A DNA stretch of 64,000 nt from Saccharina japonica (GCA_008828725.1 MEHQ01002176.1:71419-135418), one strand, 5' to 3'; shown: positions 11,411 through 22,699, counted from the first letter of the stretch. Notes: generated by a model not told the origin, from the letters alone. Made by a program: numbers and translations.

Positions 11411-14400
11411 GCCCTAGAGCGTCTGGGAGACTTGAAATAATTCACACCTCTTCTGTCATCATGGGATACGTCGAAATGCTCAGGTGGCGATTCCTCCGCG
11501 ACGCGACAAGCCTAGTTGTAGTTGTATGCGGTTTTCCCGGCGACGTGATAGCGAGGTTGTTGAACCCTGTACTGCAAGCGCTAATATGGTGATGTCGTTT
11601 AGTTTCAACTACACCAATCTACTGTAGAACGATCAAATATATGCCCAAGTGCCTTGATTACGTGGAGCCCCATGACCGGCCTAGGCATTGACGTTACGTT
11701 CAATATTGTTTGACGTACTGACTAGGCTCCCTCTGGAGGACTTCGGTAGGAGTTGCGACTACTTCACGATGATGAGGGATCCCATCGACAGGCTGGTTTC
11801 CGCCTTCTACTTTTGCCCCACGGACAAGGTCATCAAAGACAACAGACCGCAGAAGGTACGAAACGATTTTACCGCTGTGCCGTCGTGGATGCAAATACCG
11901 TGACGCTCTCGATAACACTGCTGGAACCGAGCTCGAGCGACATAGGGACTCCAAATACTAGAAATGCGGTATTAACACCCATCAAAGTAGGGCCTGGAAA
12001 TATCAAGTGTCATCGTGACCCGTGAGTGCTGAAGGCCTGCCTAAGTTTCCCCTCGGCGCATCCTCGAGTGTCGCCGCGCGGGCCGCGTCACCTGGTGGAT
12101 GCTGAAATATGTCATACACGTTTGTAAACTTTACATCTCGTGGGATTTTAAGGTGTTTTGGAAAAATAGCGTATGCTGTTGTTCTCTTACAAGGCTTAAT
12201 GAGCGTTTAGCGCATACATTTTTCCTTTCATCAATATCCGATTCACCCGTGTTGCGGCCGCTAATAGTCCAATGCACAGATGCTAGAAGTACCCTGGAGT
12301 AAAGTTAGAAGTATTTGAGCTCAAATACTTCAGGTACTTCGTGTACTCTGAGTATTTCGGGGTTCGATATCCCGAGACACTGCTTGGAGTATTTCGGATA
12401 TAAACACTCTCGACACTGCTTGTACGTGGAGTATTTCGGGGTCCGATACTGCGAGTACTCTTTGTACTCGCAGTATTTGGGGCTTCAGTACTGCTCATAC
12501 TCCAATTAGTTCGAGTATTCAAGCCGCCAGTACCCTATTGCTGTAGGTACTCGGAGTACGAAATGTACTCGATACTCGGAGTTTACTCGAAGTGTGAAGT
12601 ATACTAGGAGCATATTTGAATTATTAAAACCTCGGCCGTCAATCCTCCCAGGTTCTGGGAGCATGTGACTGGCGTTTATACCGTTTCAAAATTCACAGAT
12701 GCTCCCATTACCTGGAAGTATAATAAGAGTACAAGGTTCCCCTCCGGGACGTGCCTAGGGGAGTGGCGCAAGGACGAATCGAAAACCTACTACAACAGCA
12801 TGCGATATTGCATCATACGCATATCATATTGTATTCAATTCGTAGTACATAAATACGACGCTATGAAATATCTGGTACTACTACTACTACTCTTCATAAT
12901 TAAATGTAGACCTTTTTAGAGCTGCACCTGCATTTTTGGGGATGAAAAACATACTCGGAAATATGTTGGAACCGTTACTATTGACTCTTAGAAATCCCGC
13001 CAAACGTATTTGCCAATATTTAATTGTTGTGGAGCTCAAGCCAAGGAAGGCCCATCCCGCACAATACTGCTGTACATCTTATATATCATACCTTCAGAGG
13101 GGAAATGTTTGAAAATACTCAAAGCGTGATACGCTGCACATACATGCACGCATGACACACGGCGCACACCATACACGCACGCATACGTGACACATGTACA
13201 GTAGTGATGGGATAATATTTGCAGAAGACGTAGGAAAGGATGCACCGAAGAAAGGGCTGGAACTCTCGACAACACCTGCCTAAGAAACCCACTTGGTTTT
13301 GTTACGTACAATACAAAAAAAAGTGGAAAAAAAAGTAGAAAAAAAAACGTATTTGAAGGCATCGCCAAGGATCGAACTCAAAGCATTGAAGTCTGAAATC
13401 GTACACAGTGACCGTTTGACTATGTTTTTAAAGATACATTTTCCATGTACTGGTACATCAGTATTATTCGTCGTTGCGCGCCAGAGGCACGACAGGTCGT
13501 ACACCGCACACATACATAATGCAAGCACAGCAGCAAGCAGCAGCAGCAGAAGAGAGAGAGGTGGTGGTGTGCCTGATGACGTATGCAAGCCTGCATAAAG
13601 CAACCACTACACTTAATAGATGTCCCCGGACGACCACAAGCAGTATACGGTGGACCTGCCACAGGCACGTCTGCTGCTTGTGCTTCTAGCCGGGGCTGTG
13701 GCGTTGTTCGTATTCGTTGCATGGTGTTTGATGTCTCATGGTCTCGTGGACTTCTGGAGTGAGCTTCGGGGAACAAACAAAAAAACGAAAAATATAAGGA
13801 CAGCAGTAAGTTGGGGTACTCCTATTTATTCAAAGCGGTCATTACATTTCCGGTCCTAGTAAGCGTGGGTCTGTCACACAAAGCAGCAGAACAGAAAAAG
13901 GTACGGAGATAGATGGTGGGGAGTTTAGACCGCAGGTTCCTCCGATAGACACAGCTAGCCACAGAAATACAGCGCAAATGGGCGTGCCACACACGCACGG
14001 TGATACATGCTGGTGTTTATGGAGAGTTGTAACGTTGTGCTCTTCGCATGTTTTGTTGTCAACCTATGGTATACTGATATGTATGTCGGCGGGCTCTCCT
14101 GTGTGCTCATGGATGATGAGCTCGTGGAAATAAAAGGGGCAAAAAATAGGGCAAGAAACAAAAAAACAAAATATTATTATTTACTGGCACGTACGTACAA
14201 AATACGGCCTCATGCAGAGAACCCGGGAAATCGGCTTATGCACTCCCGCGGGAAAAAAAACTTTGAGCGCCCGCCACGCGAGCCACAGAGCTCGGATCGA
14301 GCCCAAACCTCGACCAACGTGTCCGGCCGTGCCTGCTGTGTCGGGGTACTTAGCGTTTTGCCGAAAAGTGCTCGTACGAAGAGAAAAGTTGCGAAAAGTG

Positions 14401-15309
14401 CGAAAATTTCACAAACATAACTATACATATATACATATATTAGAGAAAAAATACTCCAGGTACTTTGTGTACTCGCAGTATTTCGGCGTTCAATACTCTC
14501 GATACTCGGAGTACTCCGAGCAATTTAGATGTTTGTACTCCGGGTACTGCTTGTATCCGAAGATAACTACTGCTCATACTCCCGATACTCGGAGTCTTTG
14601 GGCCTTCAGTACTGCTCATACTCCAAGTACTCCGAGTATTTAGACCCCCAGTAATCTAATACTCTCAATACTCGGAGAACGAAAATATCGAGTATATTCG
14701 GAGCATCTGTGAAAGATCATCAAACTTAATGATAGTCAACAAGGTTGTGCTGTGCTAAAAAATAGAAATCACATATTTATATTCTCTTTATCACTTTGGC
14801 TTTCCAGCCTAATTCGTACATCGTTTCCCCCCCCAGCGGCCTTCTGGGCAGGCCACGTGCACAAGTTTATTCGGTTCGTCCCCTCGATATTTGCATTGTT
14901 GTATTGCGCAGAGAGTTTTTTATTCCCACTGCTCGAAGATGTTCATTGGATTTTGCTCATATACCACTTTTTCCGAGACTTCAAGGGCTGTTTATTTTTC
15001 CGCATTTAACGCGAAGCGGTTCTTATATTCGCCTCAAGCCCCTTGAATATAGATATGAGGCACATATCGCTAAGTCGCTTCGATTCAGAACTCAGCATTG
15101 TCTTTGATAAACCAACACCGGCACGATGGTTGCTATTTAAATCGTGTTCTGCTTGACAGTGGTGCGGTGATGCGCAAGGCCAAATGGCCCCCCTGGAAGA
15201 TCGATTATTGGAATTCGCAAAGGAACAATGGGGTAACTCAGCGTACCACCTGCTCTTGCAATCCACTCTATGTGACTCCCGCTTCGAGCTGTGCAGGCCT
15301 GAGCTCAAG
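11411..15309 (+). CDS. Partial carbohydrate sulfotransferase gene, three exons
   Basis: Exons 11,411-11,483 (start uncertain), 11,726-11,855 and 15,160-15,309. Exon 1 ends CTCAG|GTGGCG in phase 2 and exon 2 starts after GACTAG, restoring Arg (GYVEMLR-LPLEDFG). Exon 2 carries YFTMMRDPIDRLVSAFYFCP, the RDPxxRxxSxF signature that binds the 3'-phosphate of PAPS in Golgi carbohydrate sulfotransferases (Sulfotransfer_2-like). Exon 2 ends AAG|GTACGA in phase 0. Exon 3 starts after TTGACAG and adds WCGDAQGQMAPLEDRLLEFA and KEQWGNSAYHLLLQ before AAG|GTGAGT. The family moves sulfate from PAPS to sugar hydroxyls, and brown algae use such enzymes for fucan sulfation (general knowledge). The 5'-phosphosulfate loop and the C-terminus are not found, so the gene is incomplete as read. 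The 3.3-kb second intron is packed with repeats. Upstream extension of exon 1 to about 11,325 is open. Confidence 0.75.
12273..12715. repeat. TACTCGGAGTA-family element in the sulfotransferase intron
   Basis: Starts with GCACAGATGCT, runs through many TACTC/GAGTA words, and ends with CTGGGAGCATGTGACTGGCG and ACAGATGCTCCCATTACCTG. It is homologous along its length to 29,548-29,945. ACAGATGCTCC at both ends acts as an imperfect terminal repeat. Confidence 0.75.
12736..12788 (+). ncRNA. Conserved hairpin motif (candidate structured RNA)
   Basis: GGTTCCCCTCCGGGACGTG is followed by a variable tip and AGGGGAGTGGCGCAAGG. TTCCCCT pairs with AGGGGAG around a 13-nt loop, and an outer GGTT can pair with the AACC about 45 nt downstream. 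The same motif heads the other three long copies and stands alone at 25,400-25,455 and 35,187-35,243. Confidence 0.4.
13361..13424 (-). ncRNA. tRNA-like RNA polymerase III unit inside the element
   Basis: On the minus strand TAGTCAAACGG fits the A-box pattern TRGYNNARNGG. GAGTTCGATCC, about 33 nt further on, resembles a B box. The sequence then runs into long T tracts (about 13,320-13,350), typical polymerase III stops. The T-arm stem would depend on several G-U pairs, so it is not a normal tRNA. A tRNA-derived promoter is the likelier reading. Confidence 0.3.
14440..14712. repeat. TACTCGGAGTA-family element
   Basis: ATACTCCAGGTACTTTGTGT at the left end and GGAGCATCTGTGAAAG at the right end enclose TACTC/GAGTA words. 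It is similar to 24,118-24,353 and 29,970-30,285 and abuts the 3' end of the preceding non-coding element. Confidence 0.8.
14713..15159. other. Remaining intron sequence, no feature
   Basis: Intron tail before the acceptor TTCTGCTTGACAG at 15,159. An open frame at 14,752-15,009 is AT-rich, crosses no usable donor, and I do not regard it as coding. Confidence 0.4.
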
Positions 15310-15339
15310 GTGAGTACCTCAGAGAACAATGCAGCGAAG

Positions 15340-15690
15340 CCTCTTCGTCTGCGGTAGGGTAGCTAGTTTTCCGCATGGTCAATGTGGTCACGACTTTTTC
15401 GTCTACCTTTGGATAGGTATCTGTACCGATGGTCTATGCCGTGACGATATTTTTGTCTACGGTAGGGTAGCTCGGTTTCCCCATGGTAATCAAGGTATCT
15501 CGTTTTTGATCGCACGCGGATTTCGTCTCGTGTAGGGAAGCGTCGTAGTTTTACAGATGTGCTTCGAGGTACCGCGTTGTTGTCTATATCGTACCCTGTG
15601 TGGGTTAGGTAGTTTACTTGTGGTCAATACCGTAACGCCCTCGTATGGTAAGGTAGATAGTTTACTGATCGTCAATTAAGGTACGTACTT
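15340..15690. repeat. Degenerate ~56-bp tandem repeat
   Basis: Starting 30 bp after the third sulfotransferase exon, about five or six decayed units share TTCGTCTACGGTAGGGTAGCT and TGGTCAAT words (15,342, 15,399, 15,453, 15,521 and later). It lies in what should be the next intron. Confidence 0.7.
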
Positions 15691-15853
15691 TAAAGAGTGC
15701 TTGGATAACTCCTCGGTTGACGACCTCCGTCAGCGACAAGCAGTTGGGCTCAAATGCGCAACCCCAATACCTGCCGTATCGAGAGTATATATGAATCGGC
15801 CCGTGTAACCCCAAAACACTATCGTGGTCGCCTGTAACCTATCAAAATGGCAG

Positions 15854-15922
15854 CGCGACACCAAGTCCTGGCCGCGAAACATCGATACCCTTGAGGGCTG
15901 GCAACTGATGGGTAAAGTCAAG
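15854..15922 (+). CDS. Candidate fourth sulfotransferase exon
   Basis: The block between TGGCAG (ends 15,853) and AAG|GTGCGT (15,922/15,923) is 69 nt and open in phase 0, matching the phase-0 end of the exon at 15,309. It reads RDTKSWPRNIDTLEGWQLMG then KVK. The acceptor is weakly pyrimidine-rich and the peptide is not diagnostic of the family. Position, strand and phase are the only links to the gene. Confidence 0.3.
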
Positions 15923-16478
15923 GTGCGTGCTTTTAATTTGTGAGGTATTCGGTGCAAGTGTGACCACGCTAGATCTAGCCGATTGCATCTACGCTGCAGT
16001 ACATCGGCAGGTTCCAACGACGTTTTGCCGTACTCCTGAACGTCAGTGACAGTTTTTTTTACGTTTTTGTGTCTGTTAAAAATTGCATGTTATATGTATT
16101 TTACTTTTTATTACACAAGACTAGCTTTCCTTCAGAAGTGTCACAGTATATCGAGGGGGACCCGTAACATATGGGTTACCTCGGAAGCAGTAAAACACCA
16201 ATAAACACCAACAACTGCAAAGCAGCAGATGAGAGCATTAGCATACGGTATAAGCAGCAGCTGCAGAGCATCAGTATACTGCAATGCGGCAGCAGCAGCA
16301 ACTACAGCAAGCATGAGACTACAATATATGCTCACCCAAAACAGAGGAAGAGTGCGCGCAAAAAGCGCCTAGACTCCAGACAAATACAATACCTAAAGTA
16401 AGTAAGCGTGCACGCTTACTTCTCGGGTACTGGCAAGACGAAACACTGTTACCACAAAGTTGAATATACCCCAAAATC
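15923..16478. other. No gene; CAG-rich patch
   Basis: Includes a CAGCAG/GCAGCAGCAGCAACTACAGC patch at about 16,215-16,310. Nothing else is recognised apart from the palindrome listed next. Confidence 0.4.
16400..16421. other. Perfect 22-bp palindrome
   Basis: The 22 bases are their own reverse complement, centred on CGTG|CACG with AAGTAAG/CTTACTT arms. No element boundary is obvious next to it. Confidence 0.9.
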
Positions 16479-17065
16479 TAAGGTTGTGAGTTGGCTGGAG
16501 TTCCCGGCTAGTTGTTAGTAGGCTGGCTACGCCAGCCAACTAACTGACTTTAGTTGACTAGTTGGCTGGCGCCAACTAGTCGACTAATGTCAGGCGAGCG
16601 AAGCGAGCCAAAAAAGCCCCCCCCCCTGCCGAGGGGGCCTCGCTGGAGGCGCCCCCGGAGGGCCTGCCGAAGGCGCCTCCAGACGATCACGGTGAAGGCG
16701 CCGCGCGGAGGCAAAAATTACGCTATTTGGCTTCATTTTACACACAAAAAGCGTGATAAATGGGCCAAGTTTATCTCTGGTTTTAATCACGAAACAGTTA
16801 TATTTATAAACTTCCTCTCAGTTTGTCGGATATTAAAGAGATGCTCCAGAAATATATGGTACATACTCGTGAGGCAGGCAGTAGCACATCACCAGTACAA
16901 ATTAAAAATAGGACACTAAATAGACTGGGATCGACCAAACTAGACTGGGATCGACACACAGCTCAGGGCGAGCATCACTCAAACACCCCAGCCAGAGGTG
17001 CTCATCATCCAGTTGACACACTTATGACAGAGACATACTTGTATTATTACAGTAATAGCACGTTG
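16479..17065 (+). mobile_element. 5' half of an hAT MITE (family of 30,739-31,720)
   Basis: Starts TAAGGTTGTGAGTTGGCTGG, a diverged version of the TAGGGCTGTGAGTTGGCTG terminus. It follows the complete copy through GTTGGCTGGCGCCAACTAGT, GGCGAGCGAAGCGAGCC, TTTGGCTTCATTTTACAC and the GACTGGGATCGACACACAGC segment, then loses homology near TATTATTACAG. The other terminus is absent. A matching 3' half occurs at 22,700-23,215. Confidence 0.8.
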
Positions 17066-17709
17066 CGACAAAGTCCCGCCATCACAGTTGACCGCATGAA
17101 CCATAATACCAGAGTTCTACCTTTTACTGTATGCTCGTATGATCCGTCCGGCATAAAATATTTCCAATGACGTTTATAGTCATAACTAGAGTGTTTGCGT
17201 TTTGTTTTCTTATTTTTACTTCTCTAAACATTCTCCCGAAGGGAGGATTTGATGTAATTTTTTTAAAAATCGGCAAAAAAAGTACTTAAGCGAAGTAAGG
17301 ATTTGATCAAAAGTTACGGTAACTTTTGGCTCTCAGTTTCATCGGCCTACACACACCGAACATTCTACCGACGCAGAACGCCCCTACTCAACACAACAAC
17401 CGATGGGAGCACAGAGGCTTGAGAGGTGTACGTAGCTACAGTAGAGTATGATACAACCATATTCGTGACCACAAAGACAAGAGGAATCGATGCTGAGAAC
17501 GAGAAAGAAAGAAAAAAATCCACTCTAAATTCAAGTAGTTACGCAACAATGCATTAAAAACAACATCTCCAAAAAAAAACAAAATCGACCAAAATCAGTC
17601 ATTTTGGGCAAAATTATGAATATCTCACGCAATTTCATATTGCTGCAAACGAAAAAGAAACGGTCTGGAGGTGTGGACGAGAGCAATCGTTTGCCGTATT
17701 CTATTTGTA
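17066..17709. other. No feature recognised
   Basis: AT-rich sequence with short frames only. Confidence 0.45.
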
Positions 17710-20640
17710 CTAGCGGTACGGCCACGGCTCCACCCGTGGCGCTAGCTTTGCGTTGCCCATAGTACTCGCATTAACAGTGTGCTGTGATGTACCAACTCTG
17801 AACCGGAAAATAAGAACCACCATGTGGGGCGGTATCGACCCAGGGGGTGTCTGTTTTCGTCCCCGGGTTATTAGAGTTGTAGTTGTCCGCAAGGATTTAT
17901 GATCCGGGGGTGCGACGTTATCATCCCCGGGTGCGGTGGGACCTCGCCGTTGCCCCGAGGGGCAACTCGCGCTGCGCGCTGGCTCCATTAGAGCCAGCCA
18001 ACTGTAAATCAGCCCGTGGGGTGGGGGTTTCCACACCTTGTGAGGCGGTATCGAGCCCGGGGATGTCCGTTTTCTTCCCCGGGTTGTTGGAGTTGTAGAT
18101 GTATGGAAGGATTTATGACCCGGGGATGGAACGTTATCATCCCCGGGTGCGGTGGGATTTTAACGTTGCCCCGGGGGGCAACTCTCGCCGCACGTTGGCT
18201 CTATGAGGCCCAGGCAACCGCAAAAAACTCGTGGTATTGGGGTTTCCACAGCTTTTGAGGCGGTGTCGAACCGGGGGATGTCCGTTTGTGTCCCCGGGTC
18301 TTTGGAGTTGTTGATGTATGGAAAGACTTCTGACCTGGGGATGGGATCATATCATCCCCGCGTGCGGCGGAACTTCGCTGTTGCCCCGAGGGGCAACCCT
18401 CGCTGCGTGCTGGCTCCATGAACTCCAGCGCCCAAGAAAATCAGCAATCAGCCAGTGGTGGTGGGGTTTCCACACCTTGCGGGGCGGTATCGACCCGGGA
18501 GATATACGTTTTCGTCCCCGGGTTGTTGAAGTTGTAGATGTATGGAAGGATTCATGACCCGGGGATGGGACGTTATCATCCCCGGGTGCGGCGGGACTTC
18601 AACGTTGCCCTGAGGGGCAACTCTTGCCGCACGCTGGCTCTATGAGCGTCAGGCAACCGTAAAATTTGCCCGTGGTATTGGGGTTTCCACACCTTGTGAG
18701 GCAGTATCGACCCGGGGGATGTCCATTTGCGTCCCCGGGTCGTTGAAGATGTTAATGTATGGAAGTAATGGTGGCTCGGGGATGTGATCATATCATCCCC
18801 GGGTGCGGCGGGACCTCGCTGTTGCCCGAAGGGGCAACCCTCGCTGCGTGCTGGCTCTATCAACTTCAGCGCCCCGCCAAATCAGCAACCAGCCAGTGGT
18901 GTTGGGGTTTCCACACCTTGCGGGGCGGTATCGACCCGGGGGGTGTCCGTTTTCGTCCCCGGGTTGTTGGAGTTTTAAATGTATGGAAGGATGTATGATC
19001 CGGGGATAGGAATTTATCATCCCCAGGTGCGGCGGGACTTCGACGTTGCCCCGAGGGGCAACTCTCGCCGCACGCTGGCTCTATGAGGGCCAGGCAAGCG
19101 AAAATGTTCCCTGGTATTGGGGTTTCCACACCTTGCGAGACGGTATCGAACCGGGGGATGTCCGTTTGCGTCCCCGGGTCGTTGGAGTTGTAGATGTATG
19201 GAAGGATGTTTGACTCGGGGATGTGATGATATCATCCCCGGGTGCGGCGGGACCTCGCTGTTGCCCGGAGGGGCAACCTTCGCTGCGTGCTGGCTCTATG
19301 AACTTCAGCGCCCCAGACAAATCAGCAATCAGCCAGTGGTGGTGGGGTTTCCACACGTTGAGGGGCGGTATCGACCCGGGGGATGTCTGTTTTCGTCCCC
19401 GGGTTGTTGGAGTTGCAGCTGTATGGAAGGATTCACGAACCGGGGATGGGAATTTATCATCCCCGGGTGCGGCGGGACTTCGACGTTGCCCCGAGCGGCA
19501 ACTCTCGCCGCACACCGGCTCTATAAGGGCCAGGCAACCGTAAAATTTGCCCGTGGTATTGGGGTTTCCACACCTTGTGAGGCGGTATCAACCCGGGGGA
19601 TGTCCGTTTGCGTCCCTGGGTCGTAGGAGTTGTAGATGTATGGAAGGATTTCTGACCCGGGGATGAGATCATATCATCCCCGGGTGCGGCGGAACCTCCC
19701 TGTTGCCCTGAGGGGCAACCCTCGCTGCATGCTGGCTCTATGAACTTCAGCGCCCCAGCAAAATCATCAATCAGCCAGCGGTGGTGGGGTTTCCACACCT
19801 TGCGGGGCGGTATCGACTCGGGGGGTGTCTGTTTTCGTCCCCGGGTTGTTGGAGTTGTAGATGTATGGAAGGATTCATGACCCGGGGATGGGACATTATC
19901 ATCCCCGGGTGCGGTGGGACTTCGACGTTGCCCCGAGGGGCAAATCTTGACGCACGCTGCCTCTATGAGGACCAGGCAATCGTAAATGTTCCTGTGGTAT
20001 TGGGGTTTCCACACCTTGTGAGGCGGTATAGAGCCCGGGGATGTCCGTTTGCGTCCCCGTCTCGTTGGGAGTTGTAGATGTATGGAAGGATTACTGACCC
20101 GGGGATGGGAACTTATCGTCCCCGGGTGCCGCTGGCTCCCTGAGCCTCAGCCAATCAGTGACCAACTGATGGTGGGGTTTCCATACCGTGCGGGGCAGTG
20201 TCGACCCGGGAAATCGCCGTTTTTGTCCCCGGTGTGTCGGAGTTGTAGAGATATGGAGGGATTTCTGATCCGGGGATGGGAGCCTATCCTCCCCGGGTTT
20301 GGTGGAAACTCGGTGGCTCTTTTCAGTACCGATGTTCTAGAAAGAGCCAGCAGGCACTGGCATGGATTTGGGTACGGGCAACCAATCAGCTGCCAGAATA
20401 GTAATTCAAAAATTGGAAGTCAGCAGGTAGGCTGGCTAGATGGCTGCCAGAACTGCATCGGGATTGCGCCACGGCCACGGCTCGGCGCGGCGTGGGACCC
20501 AGTGTTCTGCGGGTTGTGGCACCCAGCCTCCCTACCCATGGGGGCAGGTGGGGCTGAATCGCTCTGGATCGCGCTGCTCAATTCCAGACAGACAGAAAGA
20601 ATAGCAGCATTTCATAATATAGATATCGCACGATTTGTCA
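17710..20640 (-). mobile_element. Helitron-like element carrying a satellite array, copy 1
   Basis: Read on the minus strand, the element ends (at 17,710) with the hairpin GCCACGGGTGGAGCCGTGGC (17,721-17,740), a short spacer and CTAG, followed by T in the flank. Helitron 3' ends have a GC-rich hairpin, then CTRR, then T. The opposite end (20,340-20,640) has CAATCAGCTGCCAGAATAGT and GACAGACAG and is shared with 45,480-45,790. The 5' TC end is not defined and no Rep/helicase gene is present, so any movement would be in trans. About 12 satellite units fill the middle. Confidence 0.6.
17822..20340. repeat. ~220-bp satellite array, two alternating unit types
   Basis: TTTCCA landmarks occur at 18,028, 18,243, 18,477, 18,684, 18,908, 19,123, 19,348, 19,565, 19,790, 20,006 and 20,178. 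After the first units the spacing alternates near 225 and 216 bp. Two flavours alternate, one with AATCAGCCAGTGGTGGTGGG and one with GGCAACCGTAAAATTTGCCC, giving a higher-order unit of about 441 bp. Every unit has CCGGGGATG...CATCCCCGG and TTGCCCCGAGGGGCAA palindromes. Long frames here only reflect periodicity. Confidence 0.93.
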
Positions 20641-20673
20641 AACAGTAGTAACCAGGGGAAAACGATATTTAAT

Positions 20674-22320
20674 ACAAGGTTCCCCTCCGGGACGTGCCTA
20701 GGGGAGTGGCGCAAGGACAAATCGAGAATCTACTATAAATACAACATGCGATATTGTATCATACGCATGTAATATTGTATACTGGTATTACATAAATACG
20801 ACGTTATGAAATATCTGCGTATTACTGCTGTACAAATATCATTTTAAAAACTGCACCTGCATTTTTGGGGATAAAACATACTCGGAAATATGAATGGAAC
20901 CATTACGTACTATATTGACTCGATCGTTCTCAGAGATTTGTTAATGACCTCGCCAAACATTTTATCATATTTAGTCAATAGTTTATTGTTGTGGCGCTCA
21001 AGGTATGGAAGGTCTATGACACACAGCACACACCGCACACGCACGCACACGTGACACATGGGACACAGCAGTGCTCGTACAGCAGTAGTGGTGGGATAGT
21101 ATTTGCAGAAGAAGTAGAAAAGGATGCATCGAAGAAGGGGCTGAAACTCTCGACCACACCTGCCTACTACGTAAGAAATCCACTTGGTTTGTGTTTGCTG
21201 TTTGTCTTATATATGTGGGGTCTGGGTTATCGTGTGCCCGCACTCCGAAAATAATTACAGTAATTAACTCTATTTCTGGTACGAAATAATAAAATTGGAA
21301 ATGCGATCTACAGTAATTATTTTTTTGTTTTGCCCAGATTGCACCCCCGCACCTGAAAATAAATAATTAAACATAAAAAAAAGATTTGCCCAAATACCGG
21401 TACAGTATTATTTGTCGCGGCTTGCGCCATATGCACGACAGGCCGCACATACACCATGCAGGCACAGGCAGGCAGCAGGCAGCAGCGCAAAAGAGAGAGA
21501 GAGGTGTGGTGGCGATTGCTGATGACGGATGCAAGCCGCCGATGAAGCAACCACTAATAGCCACAGCAGCAGTAAACGGCGGACCCGCCACAGTAATGTC
21601 TGCTGCTTGTGCTTCTAGGCGGGGCTGTGACCTCGTTGTTTGTGTTTGCTGCATATTGTCTGATGTCTTGTAGATTTCTGAAGTGAGCTTCAGGAAAGAA
21701 ACACAAAAAATATATGTACTCGTACGTATGAACAGTTGAGGTACGTACTCCTATTTGATCAAAGCGACCATTACATTTCAGGCCAAAGTGAGAGTGGGTC
21801 AGTCACATATATCAGCACAACAGAAAGGTAGATGGTGGATTACGGACGGCTTGCTCCGATAAACACAGCTAGCCACAGCAGTACAGCGCAGATGGGTGTA
21901 TCACCCAGGCACGGTGTTACCTGCTGCTGGTGCTTATGCAGAGTAGCAACGTTGTGCTCTCTGCATGTTCTGTTTCTACCTGTCTGTGGTATACCGATAT
22001 GTCTGCGCTCTCCTGTGTGTGCGCATGACCAGCTCGTGAAATCAGGGCAAACAACAGGACATTACGTATTATTTACTGGCACGTACGTACAAAAAAAGCC
22101 TTACGCAGAGAAACCAGGGAAATCGGCTTATCCACTCCCGCGGGAAAAAAAACTTTGAGCGCCCGCCACGCGAGCCACAGAGCTCGGATCGAGCCCAAAC
22201 CTCGACCAATGTGTCCGGCCGGGCCTCCCGTGTCGGGGTACTTAGCATTTTGCCGAAAAGCGCTCGCGCGGAGAGAAAAGTTGCGAAAAGTGCGAAAATT
22301 TCACAAACATAACTATACAC
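20674..22320 (+). mobile_element. Hairpin-headed non-coding element, copy 2 (1.65 kb)
   Basis: Starts ACAAGGTTCCCCTCCGGGAC and ends with the shared ...TTTCACAAACATAACTATAC at 22,320. It retains the middle CACACACG/GTGACACATG block, the AGAGAGAGAGGTGTGG block and the conserved 3' domain. It appears to lack the tRNA-like stretch seen in the other three copies. It lies right next to the satellite-bearing Helitron-like element. Confidence 0.82.
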
Positions 22321-22699
22321 AGAACAACTTGCTTATCCTTCATACCCAGTCCCTTCAAAAGCCCTGTTTGCACTAGTGCATAAGACAAATGGCCGGCGGC
22401 CTATGGCCATAGCTCCCCAAATCAGTGCTCAGAATTCGGGTGTGAAAATTATTACACCCAGGGAAACAAGGGGCTTGTTTATATATACGTTTTTTGGTAT
22501 TATAATTATTAAACAAAATCGTGAGAAGCTGCGCGCAGTGTCGAGCTTCCTGACTGTGCCTCCAGATTTCCGAACACAGCTCAACACATCCTGAGAAAAA
22601 TGCAGCTTGGTGCGAGGATTTTATTGGAAATATTGTCCTAGATGGACTATAAACATGCAGAACCCCGCAAATCATCTTGCATCAAAGTATTAATTCCTG
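22321..22699. other. No feature recognised
   Basis: Short frames. GGCCTATGGCC near 22,400 is a small palindrome. Confidence 0.4.

Larger units (their letters stand above)
12731..14427 (+). mobile_element. Hairpin-headed non-coding element, copy 1 (1.7 kb)
   Basis: One of four long copies (also 20,674, 41,019 and 45,913). It starts ACAAGGTTCCCCTCCGGGAC and ends AAATTTCACAAACATAACTA. Shared landmarks in order: the 5' hairpin; GCACCTGCATTTTTGGGGAT; a CACACACG/GTGACACATG block; a tRNA-like stretch on the minus strand; a CAGCAGCAAGCAG and GAGAGAGAGG block; and a strongly conserved 3' domain (GAGCGCCCGCCACGCGAGCC, then GAAAAGTTGCGAAAAGTGCG). No frame is conserved among copies, so it looks non-autonomous. 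No target duplication or terminal inverted repeat was found. This copy lies inside the second sulfotransferase intron, in the gene's orientation. Confidence 0.82.

Noticed and set aside
13555-13610. Hammerhead ribozyme suggested by CTGATGACG in the hairpin-headed elements
   Set aside because: The required GAAA strand and the flanking stems are missing, and the word is not kept in all copies.
14752-15009. 85-codon hydrophobic frame within the sulfotransferase intron
   Set aside because: No donor in frame, not in phase with the flanking exons, and AT-rich composition.
20049-20648. 199-codon plus-strand frame
   Set aside because: It crosses the satellite array and the non-satellite end of the Helitron-like element; no domain, and not kept in the other copies.
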